In this document: positions 25,644 through 33,643 of the stretch, in pieces | Numbering within the stretch: the first letter of the stretch is position 1 | Layout of the letters: each line of letters opens with the position of its first letter | Assembly: GCF_016595215.1 (NCBI RefSeq) | Contig: NZ_JAENHK010000010.1 | Span: forward strand, 1,783,390 to 1,847,389 | Reading direction: 5' to 3' | Source: Chryseobacterium paridis | GTDB taxonomy: Bacteria > Bacteroidota > Bacteroidia > Flavobacteriales > Weeksellaceae | DNA: 64,000 nt | Notes under the pieces: generated by a model | Database searches by the model: none | Told to the model about the DNA's origin: nothing | The model's input: only the letters and a program-made list of their open reading frames with translations | Program-made: the position numbers and the translations under genes

Positions 25644-27062
25644 TTATATTTTTAATCCCAACTTTTCAGCTTCAACAATAACAAATTTCTTCGCCTCATC
25701 ATGATCATTTAGAATTTCACCTTCCAGAATCGCTTCTTTTACTTTTTCTTTTAAAATTCCAATCTCACGGCCTGGTTTAAGGGCAAACATCTCCATAATT
25801 TCCTCTCCAGAAATGGGTGGCTGAAAATTTCTTACCTGATCTTTCTCTTCAACCTCTTTTATTTTCACAGCAACATATTCAAAATTACGTTTGAACTTAT
25901 CCTGCTTTTTGGAATTTTTGGTCGTTATATCAGCCTTACAAAGGGTAAATAGATCTTCCATATCCTCGCCAGCATCAAACAGCAGTCGTCTCAATGCAGA
26001 ATCAGAAGCATCATCTGTAATCAATGCAATTGGGCGGGATGAAAGTTTCACCATTTTCTGTACATACTTCATATCCGGCCCCAATGGTAATTTAAGTTTT
26101 TGGAAAAGGGTTTTAACCATTTTTGAACCTAAAAATTCATGTCCATGGAAAGTCCATCCTGTTCCCTCCACAAACTTTTTCGTAGGTGCTTTTCCAATAT
26201 CATGAAGCAATGCAGCCCAACGCAACCAAAGTTTATCTGTATTGACTGATATATTATCAACAACTTCTAAAGTATGGTAAAAATTATCTTTATGAGTCTG
26301 ACCTTCGACTTCTTCTACTCCTTTTAGTTCTATTAATTCAGGAATGATATATTTTAAAAGACCTGTCCTTTCAAGCAAGCTCAATCCAATAGATGGCTTT
26401 TCAGAAAGCATGATCTTATTAAATTCCACCATGATCCTCTCCATTGAAACAATTTTAATTCTTTCTACTTCCTTACTGATTGCTGCCAGGGAATTTTCCT
26501 CTATCGTAAATTGTAAGGTTGAAGCAAAACGAACCGCACGCATCATTCTCAAAGGATCATCAGAATACGTTTGAGCTGGTTCTAATGGAGTTCTTAAAAT
26601 TCCTTTTTCCAGATCTTCTATTCCATTGAACGGATCAATAAGTTCTCCGAAATTGTCTTTATTCAAAGAAATAGCCATTGCATTAATCGTGAAATCCCTC
26701 CTCTTCTGGTCATCTTCCAAAGTCCCACCTTCTACTTCAGGCTTACGGCTATTTTCAGTATAACTTTCTTTTCTTGCTCCCACAAATTCAAGCTCAAGAT
26801 CTTTATATTTGATCATCGCTGTTCCGTAGGTCTTAAAAACTGATACCTTCAACTTAGGGTCAATTTCGCCAGCTACACTTTGGGCTAATTCTATTCCACT
26901 TTGTTCAGTAACAAAATCAATATCTGTAGATGCTTTTCTTTTCATCAATAAGTCCCGAACATATCCACCAACAATATATACTGACTGATTATTTCTGGCA
27001 GCAACTTCCGAAATTATTTTGAAAAGTTTAAGATTTTTATTTTGATTGAGATTAATGAACAT
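25644..27062 (-). CDS. CCA-adding tRNA nucleotidyltransferase with HD domain
   Basis: Class II tRNA nucleotidyltransferase/poly(A) polymerase family protein of 472 residues. The head domain has VGGYVRDLLMKR and the catalytic carboxylates D47-x-D49 in STDIDFV. The motif RRDFTINAMAI and the DDPLRMMRAVRFA region follow. A central HD phosphohydrolase-type domain shows WAALLHDIGKAP. It builds or repairs the 3' CCA of tRNAs; the HD domain may add 2',3'-phosphatase activity. The 5' leader has its own -7 element and a stem-loop (see 27081-27111). Confidence 0.92.
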   Translation of the reverse strand: MFINLNQNKNLKLFKIISEVAARNNQSVYIVGGYVRDLLMKRKASTDIDFVTEQSGIELAQSVAGEIDPKLKVSVFKTYGTAMIKYKDLELEFVGARKESYTENSRKPEVEGGTLEDDQKRRDFTINAMAISLNKDNFGELIDPFNGIEDLEKGILRTPLEPAQTYSDDPLRMMRAVRFASTLQFTIEENSLAAISKEVERIKIVSMERIMVEFNKIMLSEKPSIGLSLLERTGLLKYIIPELIELKGVEEVEGQTHKDNFYHTLEVVDNISVNTDKLWLRWAALLHDIGKAPTKKFVEGTGWTFHGHEFLGSKMVKTLFQKLKLPLGPDMKYVQKMVKLSSRPIALITDDASDSALRRLLFDAGEDMEDLFTLCKADITTKNSKKQDKFKRNFEYVAVKIKEVEEKDQVRNFQPPISGEEIMEMFALKPGREIGILKEKVKEAILEGEILNDHDEAKKFVIVEAEKLGLKI

Positions 27063-27080
27063 ATTTATTATTTAATGTAA

Positions 27081-27111
27081 AACCATTAAGAAACTAAGTT
27101 TCCTAATGGTT
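27081..27111 (-). terminator. Stem-loop between tsaC-like gene and CCA enzyme gene
   Basis: AACCATTAAGAAAC (27081-27094) pairs with GTTTCCTAATGGTT (27098-27111) with one mismatch around a TAA loop; on the minus strand it is followed by TTTTA. It can end the upstream gene's transcript, but it lies downstream of a -7 element (27131-27124), so it is also in the leader of the CCA enzyme mRNA. Confidence 0.55.
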
Positions 27112-27123
27112 AAAATGATTTTG

Positions 27124-27131
27124 CAAAGATA
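27124..27131 (-). promoter_or_regulatory. -7 element for the CCA enzyme gene
   Basis: Minus strand TATCTTTG, exact match to TAnnTTTG, between the tsaC-like stop and the stem-loop. No TTG is seen at 17-23 nt, so it is an incomplete promoter match. Confidence 0.4.
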
Positions 27132-27147
27132 ATTAAAATCTTGTTTT

Positions 27148-27696
27148 CTATTCTCTAAGAACCTTTATTCTATTATCGCTCCAGATTTTTATTACTGAAG
27201 ATCCTGAGTATTTGGAAACTTTCTCCCTATCTTCTTCCACCGCATAATCAACCAAACTGATTATTTCCGGAGATATATCTGAAAATTTCAACGGACTTTT
27301 ATCCCCACTAAAATTGGCAGAGGTAGAAACTAATGGTTTATTTAATTTAGTAATAAGCTTTTTACAGAAATCATTTTTCACCAAACGAATTCCTACACTT
27401 CCATCTTCTGCTAATAGTTCTTTAGGCAGTCCTCTGGGATTTTCATAAACAATCGTTACTGGTTTTTCACTCAGATCAATAATTTCCCATGCCATCTGAG
27501 GAACGTCTACCAAATCCTGAAGTCTTTTTTCAGACTCTACTAAAATGATCATGGATTTGTTCTTCTCACGTTTTTTAATCTCAAAGATTTTATTGATGGC
27601 TTCTACATTAGTAGCATCGCAACCAATGCCCCAGATGGTATCTGTTGGATAAAGAATGGTTCCACCAGATTTTAATATATTGATAATGTTTTCCAT
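27148..27696 (-). CDS. tsaC: L-threonylcarbamoyladenylate synthase (Sua5/YciO/YrdC family)
   Basis: Protein of 182 residues that makes threonylcarbamoyl-AMP from Thr, bicarbonate and ATP for the t6A37 modification of tRNAs reading ANN codons. Family signatures: GGTILYPTDTIWGIGCDA (12-29), the KKREKNKSM basic patch, and LVSTSANFSGDKSP. It lacks the extra C-terminal Sua5 domain, so it is the short TsaC form. It sits next to the CCA enzyme gene, giving two tRNA-maturation genes in a row. The symbol is by family. Confidence 0.9.
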   Translation of the reverse strand: MENIINILKSGGTILYPTDTIWGIGCDATNVEAINKIFEIKKREKNKSMIILVESEKRLQDLVDVPQMAWEIIDLSEKPVTIVYENPRGLPKELLAEDGSVGIRLVKNDFCKKLITKLNKPLVSTSANFSGDKSPLKFSDISPEIISLVDYAVEEDREKVSKYSGSSVIKIWSDNRIKVLRE

Positions 27697-27762
27697 TTTT
27701 AATATTTAAATGAAAGAGAAAGACTTGTCTCTATGTACTCTTTCAAATTGAAATTTATTTAG

Positions 27763-27770
27763 CAAAAATA
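27763..27770 (-). promoter_or_regulatory. -7 element upstream of the tsaC-like gene
   Basis: Minus strand TATTTTTG (TAnnTTTG), 67 nt before ATG 27696. No well-spaced TTG; partial match. Confidence 0.3.
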
Positions 27771-27837
27771 GGGATTTTCTGTTATGTTTTGGCTAAAGCC
27801 ATTGGAAGGTGATTAAAACAACGATCAACATTAAGAC

Positions 27838-28266
27838 TCAATTATGTCTAAATTTTATTCTTAAATAAATAGAAGAACCCATCATAAAAAAAATGGAAAG
27901 AACCCATAAGAAATATCCTGTCTTTAAACCATAGATCTCTCCCATTCTCCCATTTTCAGAAACCAAAATTTCGTTCCAAAAAACAAATGATAAAGATATA
28001 ATTAAAGCCAATAAGCTCAATAAAATAGCAATTACATATTCTTTTTTGTATAAAAACAAAATAGCTAATAAAAGCCAAACATTAGCTGTCCAAATAAAAA
28101 ACTCTAATATCCCACCTCCCAGAAAACTAATTGATCCAAAAAACAAAAGCTCCCCGGATTTATAATCTATGGTCTTACCCATATCAACAACGCTAAAAGC
28201 AGTGAAAAAGAGAGAAATAAGAAAAGTTAGTAAAGGTAATATTAAAAATATTTTATGTGATTTCAT
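27838..28266 (-). CDS. Hypothetical four-helix membrane protein, 142 residues
   Basis: Not recognised. Four hydrophobic helices (about 6-26, 53-73, 77-96 and 114-133) with short polar loops, one carrying NEILVSENGRMGEIYGLKTG. The basic C-terminus RIKFRHN suggests a cytoplasmic end. It starts 36 bp after the DinB-family gene stop in the same direction and may share its transcript. No transport or enzyme motif is visible. Confidence 0.55.
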   Translation of the reverse strand: MKSHKIFLILPLLTFLISLFFTAFSVVDMGKTIDYKSGELLFFGSISFLGGGILEFFIWTANVWLLLAILFLYKKEYVIAILLSLLALIISLSFVFWNEILVSENGRMGEIYGLKTGYFLWVLSIFFMMGSSIYLRIKFRHN

Positions 28267-28302
28267 TGAATTCGGTTACAACTGGCATTAATTCTTATTT
28301 TT

Positions 28303-28809
28303 TTAAACCAAGTTCGGCAAATACCTTTCTTCAATAATATGCAAATGATGATAATTGTGCCCAACAATCAATCTTCCAACGGTTTCTACAGAAACCTCAT
28401 TTCCGCTGGCTTTTCCTTTGTTCGTCAAAACACTGGGATTAAGGGTTTCAATTAATATTTGAGAAGATCTTCTCACTGTTTTGTATTCCTCTAGCAAGGA
28501 TTCCAAACTTCTTTCGTTGGCAAAAGAACGATTGGCATAATCGTTTTCGTCAAATCCTGGTAATGGAGCTTGTTCTCCTCTTGCAAAAGCCAGAACTCTA
28601 TACTGAAAAACTCTTTCGGTATCGGACAGATGTAGTAAAAGTTCTTTTAAGGTCCATTTTGCATCTGCATACGCAAATTGAGATTGTTCCTCTGTAAGGC
28701 CGGAATAAATTTCAATTGTTTTTTCTCCCGACTTTTTCAATTCCCCAATCCAATCCTCAGAAGGGATCTGGTCTAAATATCTTTGAATGTATTTTTGGAA
28801 ATCTGACAT
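28303..28809 (-). CDS. DinB-family protein
   Basis: Four-helix-bundle protein of 168 residues in the DinB/YfiT superfamily. The family's metal-binding histidines are suggested by LLLHLSDTERVF (about 70-81), and HNYHHLHIIEERY near the C-terminus (about 152-164). Members include thiol-dependent hydrolases and bacillithiol S-transferases, but many have no known activity. Bacillithiol-dependent S-transferase is possible, since Bacteroidota of this group make bacillithiol; the sequence does not decide it. Confidence 0.82.
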   Translation of the reverse strand: MSDFQKYIQRYLDQIPSEDWIGELKKSGEKTIEIYSGLTEEQSQFAYADAKWTLKELLLHLSDTERVFQYRVLAFARGEQAPLPGFDENDYANRSFANERSLESLLEEYKTVRRSSQILIETLNPSVLTNKGKASGNEVSVETVGRLIVGHNYHHLHIIEERYLPNLV

Positions 28810-28894
28810 GATTGTTAGTTATGAGTTATAAATTATGAGTAATGAAGTTCTCAAATAGTCATTGATTATTTATCTTTTTTGGCTGTTTGTTTTT

Positions 28895-29347
28895 TTATTG
28901 TTCAGGATTGCTCCATTCGTAGAAGTTAACAGAATCATATAATTCAAAACCACAGGCTGGGTATAGTCGATTCCCTACATCGTTGCTCTTTCCGGTTTCC
29001 AATAATACTCCGCTTGCATTTGAAGATTTACACAGTTCTTTGGCTTCTTCAATTAACTCTTTAGAATACCCTTTTCCTCTGTAAGAATCATTCACATAAA
29101 GATCATTCAATATCCAATATCGTTTCATTCTGGTAGAAGAAAACAGAGGATATAACTGAACAAATCCTACGAGTTTTCCTTCATCTTCAGCAACAAAAAT
29201 TTCGGATTCTTTATTTTCGATTCTTTCCTTTAAAAAATTTTCAGCACTGGGAATATCAGATTCTTTATGGTAAAAAACTCTGTATTGGTCAAACAACTCA
29301 GACAGTTGTTGTATATCCGAAGTATTGGCTTTTCTTGTATTTTTCAT
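28895..29347 (-). CDS. GNAT-family N-acetyltransferase
   Basis: Acetyl-CoA-dependent acetyltransferase of 150 residues. The start TRKANTSDIQQLSELFDQYR, the beta strand ESEIFVAEDEGKLVGFVQLYP, and the acetyl-CoA pyrophosphate loop VNDSYRGKGYSKELIEEAKE (R/Q-x-x-G-x-G/A) are typical. The C-terminus ends in the usual aromatic FYEWSN strand. Substrate unknown. It lies 17 bp downstream of the NTF2-like gene in a minus-strand series. Confidence 0.88.
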   Translation of the reverse strand: MKNTRKANTSDIQQLSELFDQYRVFYHKESDIPSAENFLKERIENKESEIFVAEDEGKLVGFVQLYPLFSSTRMKRYWILNDLYVNDSYRGKGYSKELIEEAKELCKSSNASGVLLETGKSNDVGNRLYPACGFELYDSVNFYEWSNPEQ

Positions 29348-29364
29348 ATTATGATGTGTGATGC

Positions 29365-29844
29365 TTAGTGGTGATCATAGCTTAGTACTCTCTTAAGCTT
29401 CCATTGGTTATGATCGGAAATCCATAAATGGGTAAATTTTGCCTGTCCGGTTTTATTCCATTTCCCTTTATTGTTTTCGAAGAACTGATGATCACCTTCC
29501 TGTATAAAACCGTATAAGGTTTTATTGCTATATAAAGGATATACTTTCATACTTCCGGGAACAAGCTCTCGTTTTACTTTTCCGGGAACACTGCAAATAT
29601 TATTTTTTACAGATGCTATAAATGCTTCTTTACCATTGGTAACTCCTCCAATATCATGATAAAACTCAAGATCGTTACTTATGATATCATTATAATGAGA
29701 AGGATTACACTTGTTGAATCCCTCGTTGAAAACCAAGCTATCCAATTTCTTAGCAGTTTGGTAAAGTTCATCAGTGGTTTTAACCTGAGCAAATATTAGC
29801 TGACTAAAAAGACTCAGGATAAAAATAATTTTAATCCTTCTCAT
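29365..29844 (-). CDS. Exported SnoaL/NTF2-like (DUF4440-type) protein
   Basis: Protein of 159 residues with a signal peptide (MRRIKIIFILSLFSQLIFAQ) and an NTF2-like cone fold suggested by the helical start DELYQTAKKLDSLVFNEGF, the DLEFYHDIGGVTNGKEAFIAS stretch, and two closing strands with FTHLWISDHNQWKLKRVLSYDH. Ligand or enzyme role unknown; periplasmic. It lies 16 bp downstream of metB and is probably cotranscribed. No catalytic residues can be assigned. Confidence 0.75.
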   Translation of the reverse strand: MRRIKIIFILSLFSQLIFAQVKTTDELYQTAKKLDSLVFNEGFNKCNPSHYNDIISNDLEFYHDIGGVTNGKEAFIASVKNNICSVPGKVKRELVPGSMKVYPLYSNKTLYGFIQEGDHQFFENNKGKWNKTGQAKFTHLWISDHNQWKLKRVLSYDHH

Positions 29845-29860
29845 TACTGTATTATTTTAA

Positions 29861-31000
29861 TTAAGAAAAAGCTCTTTCTAAATCAGCGATAAGATCTTCA
29901 GCATCTTCAATTCCAACACTTAAACGAACCAGATCATCTGTGATACCTAGTTCAGCTCTCTTTTCAGCAGGAATAGAAGCGTGAGTCATTAGTGCAGGGT
30001 GGTTGGCTAAAGATTCTACACCTCCTAAAGATTCAGCAAGCGTGAAAACTTTCACTTTCTCTAAGAATTTGATTGCATCTTCTTTTTTCCCTGATTTGAA
30101 AGTAAATGAAACCATCCCTCCAGCTTCTTTCATCTGAGATTTTGCCAATTCATATTGTGGATGAGATTCTAATCCAGGATAAATCACTTTATCTACTGCC
30201 GGATGGGTTTCAAGATATTTTGCTACTGCTAATCCGTTATCAGAATGTCTTTGCATTCTTAGGGCTAAAGTTTTAATTCCTCTTAAAACCAAATAAGAAT
30301 CATGAGGGCCTAAAATACCTCCGCTTGCAAACTGAATGAAGTGTAGTTTTTCTCCTAGTTCAGCATCTTTAGCAATAAGAGCACCAGCAATAACATCAGA
30401 GTGTCCTCCTAAGTATTTTGTAGCGGAGTGCATTACAATATTAGCTCCTAAATCGATCGGTCTTTGAATATAAGGCGTAGCGAAAGTATTGTCAACTGCT
30501 ACTAAAATATCTTTTCCTTTAGCAATTTCTACCACTGCTTTGATATCTACCAACTTCATCAAAGGATTCGTAGGCGTTTCTACCCAGATCAGCTTTGTCT
30601 TATCTGTAATGACATCAGCAATTTTAGAAACATCATCAAAATTTACGAAAGTAAACTTCAATTGGTATTTTTCAAAAAGTCTGGTAAACATTCTATACGT
30701 CCCACCATATAAATCATCTACAGCAACGACCTCATCACCTGGGTTTAATAATTTCAAAACACAGTCGATGGCCGCAAGACCTGATCCAAAAGCAAGACCT
30801 CTTGCTCCGTTTTCAATACTTGCTAAAGAATCTTCCAATGCCTGTCTTGTAGGATTGGCTGCTCTTGAGTATTCGTAACCGGAATGTACTCCGGGACTTT
30901 TTTGTGCAAAAGTAGAAGTTAAAAATACAGGAACGTTCACAGAACCTGTTGCAGATTCATGGTGTTGACCACCGTGTATAACTTTTGTATTAAAATTCAT
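29861..31000 (-). CDS. metB: Cystathionine gamma-synthase / related Cys-Met metabolism PLP enzyme
   Basis: PLP fold-type I enzyme of 379 residues. The Schiff-base Lys195 lies in MHSATKYLGGHSD. Other family markers: YEYSRAANPTRQALE, GLAFGSGLAAI and DDLYGGTYRMF. It would join an activated homoserine ester with cysteine in methionine synthesis. Closely related cystathionine gamma-lyases share all these features, and the sequence alone does not fully separate the two. Its upstream region holds the 31020-31073 inverted repeat and no typical promoter. Confidence 0.88.
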   Translation of the reverse strand: MNFNTKVIHGGQHHESATGSVNVPVFLTSTFAQKSPGVHSGYEYSRAANPTRQALEDSLASIENGARGLAFGSGLAAIDCVLKLLNPGDEVVAVDDLYGGTYRMFTRLFEKYQLKFTFVNFDDVSKIADVITDKTKLIWVETPTNPLMKLVDIKAVVEIAKGKDILVAVDNTFATPYIQRPIDLGANIVMHSATKYLGGHSDVIAGALIAKDAELGEKLHFIQFASGGILGPHDSYLVLRGIKTLALRMQRHSDNGLAVAKYLETHPAVDKVIYPGLESHPQYELAKSQMKEAGGMVSFTFKSGKKEDAIKFLEKVKVFTLAESLGGVESLANHPALMTHASIPAEKRAELGITDDLVRLSVGIEDAEDLIADLERAFS

Positions 31001-31019
31001 AATATATTTTTTAATGTAG

Positions 31020-31073
31020 CAATCTAACAGTGTAACAATTTAACAATTATCTTATTGGTAAACTGTTAGATTG
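31020..31073. repeat. Intergenic inverted repeat with AACAATTT-type units
   Basis: CAATCTAACAGT (31020-31031) and ACTGTTAGATTG (31062-31073) are perfect 12-bp arms. The 30-nt loop contains GTAACAATTTAACAATT. It lies between gldC and metB. It could terminate gldC transcription, but the loop is long and there is no T-run; it is more like a small dispersed repeat. Confidence 0.6.
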
Positions 31074-31083
31074 GTAAATTGGT

Positions 31084-31410
31084 TTACATTTTTATTGCTG
31101 ATTTTATGGCAAATTCTTCTGCCATTTGTTCGATCCATTGTGCCACATCTTCTTCTCCTGTTGCTCTTTGATAGGTATTTCCTAATGAAACTAAAATCTG
31201 GTGGATGAACATCTTCATCTGATCAACAGGCATTTCTTTTGTCCAAAGATCGATCCTTAAAGCTTCCATTGCTTTTTCATCCCAAACAGAAATCATCGTT
31301 GCCTTAGTTTCTTCTTTTTCAACACCCCCATCCTGAGCATTCCAGGTTATTAATTCAGGAATGTGGTTTTCATCTAATTCAACGTCTATCGTTATCTGAG
31401 TCTTTCTCAT
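31084..31410 (-). CDS. gldC: Gliding motility protein GldC
   Basis: Cytosolic protein of 108 residues that matches GldC: starts MRKTQITIDVELDENHIPE, then WNAQDGG, a MISVWDEKAMEALRIDLWTKEMPV core, and a helical end VAQWIEQMAEEFAIKSAIKM. GldC supports gliding in Flavobacterium johnsoniae, where it is adjacent to gldB; it is not absolutely essential there. Here two transporter genes separate it from gldB. A good promoter lies inside the end of the upstream gene (31430-31458), so it can be transcribed independently. Confidence 0.93.
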   Translation of the reverse strand: MRKTQITIDVELDENHIPELITWNAQDGGVEKEETKATMISVWDEKAMEALRIDLWTKEMPVDQMKMFIHQILVSLGNTYQRATGEEDVAQWIEQMAEEFAIKSAIKM

Positions 31411-31429
31411 ATCAATTTTAAATTTTTCA

Positions 31430-31458
31430 CAAAGTTAATACTTCTTGAGCTTATCCAA
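31430..31458 (-). promoter_or_regulatory. Internal promoter for gldC
   Basis: Minus strand TTG (31458-31456), 18 nt, TAACTTTG (31437-31430), overlapping the last codons of the permease-thioredoxin fusion and 20 nt from the gldC ATG. Confidence 0.6.
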
Positions 31459-33633
31459 AATTTCTACGAAGTTATCTTCATCAGGAAATGGGGTATTTAG
31501 ATTGAAAACTTTTCCTTCGGGATCTATGATAATAAACCTTGGGATCGTTTGAATTTTATATTTATTCATGAACTCCATTGCATCAGATAACCAATATTGC
31601 GGTACTTTTGATGGTTTTGTTTTCAAATAATTCAGCCATTTGGTTTTGTCCTGATCCAGACTAATGGAGATAAATTGAATATTACTATAATAACGATACT
31701 GATTACTTCGTGTATCAAATATGGGACGGATTTGTTTACATGGTCCACACCAGGTTGCCCATAAATCTACAACTACATACTTTCCTCTGTATTGTGATAG
31801 CTGATGCGATTTTCCTTTATTATCAAGAAATTTCAAATCTGAAAACGGAGCTCCTTTTTGTGAAAGACTGATCTGCTCAAACTTAGATTGCGCCAGTTTC
31901 TTAAAATCATTATTTCCTAAAACTTTAAATTCTCTGGCAAAAAGCTGCGTTCTTGAAGTACTATCTGATTCCAGCTCCATGCTTTTCACAAGATGCTTTG
32001 TCAATAAACGATCTTTCTCTATACCATTTGGTAACGCATTTAATTTGACAAAAAGAATACTGTCAGAATTTGACAAGCGGTCTTTATCTGTGATCATTTC
32101 ATCCAGTTTATATTGGATATAATCATCATTCTTACTTAACAAAACAGTTGGGTTTTTAATCCTTGAATTCAACTCATTTAAGAATGATTTTGGAGCAGCA
32201 AATTTAGGATCATCCCATGACGTCATTTTTCTGTAATTATTAATTTCATTCAGGTATTGAATTGCCAGTAATTGTTTTCTATATGATCTAAATTCGTCAG
32301 AAAGGGCATTGTTCTCGGCATCTGTAAACTTTTCAAGCCTTTTTATATTCTTTTTCCAATCGGATTGTGCCAACTCATAAAATCCTGTCGGATTATCATT
32401 ATATTTTTGTTCCTGAACAGCATAGGAAAATTCATATCCAAATCCATCTTCTTCATTCTTGTAATCCTGTTCTGCTGATCTATTAGAATTTAAAAAATAT
32501 TTGATATTCATCGCGTTACAACGAATATCAAAATTAAATTGATCTCCGCTTCCCATCATAAAGTCGATTTTCTTAGTTCCAAATTCAAGACTGTATTCAT
32601 CAAATGGAATCTTATCTTTGGTTTCCCACGAAAATATTCCATTTTTCACGGATGCACTTCCTATTTTTTTGTGAAAATCTTTTGAGAATATCCTGATAGA
32701 ATCTATTTTAAGGTTAGTCTGCAAGCTTCCTTTGATTACAACTCCTTCTCCTTCACTTTTATAAGCCCTGGGCTTTTGTAAAATAAAAAATGCACCTGCA
32801 GCTATTACTACAAAAGCAGATGAAAAAAGAATTTGTTTTTTATTCTTCAGAAATGCAGGTTTAAATCCTTTTCCTCGATACCAGAAATATCCTATAATAA
32901 AAAATACAATTGCCCAGAAAATACTTAAATATTCGCTGTATGTAATAAAATGATTCAGGCTTTTTACATTAGGAGTTTTGCACAAAACATAGATAGAATT
33001 ATAAGGACTAAACGGCAAAGTAACTCTTTCGACTAATGAATAAGTATTGACAATCAGCCCTAAAACACCAACTAAAAAAGCCCAAATAAAACCAGGAAAA
33101 ACCACTGATATACACAGCTGAACTGCTGCAATTCCCAAAACTCCTACACACAATCTAACAAACATTTTTAGGATCCAAAGTAGATCGAAGGTTAGCAGTT
33201 TTGTGTCGCTAGGGTGAATAAAATAATCCAGAAATGAGAATAAGATATTAAATAAAAAATAAGTAGCAATACATAAAAAACTCAATATCAACAATATGAC
33301 ATATTTTGATAGATATAATTGGAATTTACTGATTGGCTGAGTTTCCATAAGCTGCCAACCATTGTTTTTGTGATCAACCTGCGCTATTCTATTCCCAGCA
33401 ATTACAATATACAGCAAAAGTAAAAACATGGAGAATGCTTTAAAATTATCCGTTATAGAACTTTCAAAAACAGAACCAGGCAATTCTTCTCCTGTAATAA
33501 ATGACGGGTTAAAAGTTTTGGTGACAAAATCAAGCAAGGGGACTAAAATACCTAGTGCTAATGCCAGATAAACTAACCCAAGACCTTTTATTTTTAACCA
33601 CTCAGTTTTGATTAATATTATTAATTTTTTCAT
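31435..33633 (-). CDS. ABC-2 permease fused to a DUF4369-like/TlpA-type thioredoxin module
   Basis: Unusual 732-residue fusion. Residues 1-255 form an ABC-2-type permease of the bacitracin/lantibiotic-resistance kind, with six membrane helices (about 18-36, 66-84, 110-134, 158-178, 182-200 and 236-253) and the loop DHKNNGWQLMETQPISK. A seventh helix (about 267-286) would take the rest to the periplasm. Residues about 295-590 resemble the DUF4369-containing front part of flavobacterial TlpA proteins (VVIKGSLQTNLKIDSIRI), and 600-732 are a thioredoxin domain with C629-G-P-C632 in WATWCGPCKQ and cis-Pro in KIQTIPRFI. It is read through without any frameshift. The upstream ATPase gene is 10 bp away. 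The linked transport and thiol-redox role is inferred; no substrate is known. Confidence 0.85.
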   Translation of the reverse strand: MKKLIILIKTEWLKIKGLGLVYLALALGILVPLLDFVTKTFNPSFITGEELPGSVFESSITDNFKAFSMFLLLLYIVIAGNRIAQVDHKNNGWQLMETQPISKFQLYLSKYVILLILSFLCIATYFLFNILFSFLDYFIHPSDTKLLTFDLLWILKMFVRLCVGVLGIAAVQLCISVVFPGFIWAFLVGVLGLIVNTYSLVERVTLPFSPYNSIYVLCKTPNVKSLNHFITYSEYLSIFWAIVFFIIGYFWYRGKGFKPAFLKNKKQILFSSAFVVIAAGAFFILQKPRAYKSEGEGVVIKGSLQTNLKIDSIRIFSKDFHKKIGSASVKNGIFSWETKDKIPFDEYSLEFGTKKIDFMMGSGDQFNFDIRCNAMNIKYFLNSNRSAEQDYKNEEDGFGYEFSYAVQEQKYNDNPTGFYELAQSDWKKNIKRLEKFTDAENNALSDEFRSYRKQLLAIQYLNEINNYRKMTSWDDPKFAAPKSFLNELNSRIKNPTVLLSKNDDYIQYKLDEMITDKDRLSNSDSILFVKLNALPNGIEKDRLLTKHLVKSMELESDSTSRTQLFAREFKVLGNNDFKKLAQSKFEQISLSQKGAPFSDLKFLDNKGKSHQLSQYRGKYVVVDLWATWCGPCKQIRPIFDTRSNQYRYYSNIQFISISLDQDKTKWLNYLKTKPSKVPQYWLSDAMEFMNKYKIQTIPRFIIIDPEGKVFNLNTPFPDEDNFVEILDKLKKY

Positions 33634-33643
33634 TTGTGTTTGT

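Noticed and set aside
28819..28840. TTATGAGT repeated twice (28819-28826 and 28833-28840) before the DinB gene
   Set aside because: Only two 8-bp copies 14 bp apart; too little to call a regulatory or dispersed repeat.
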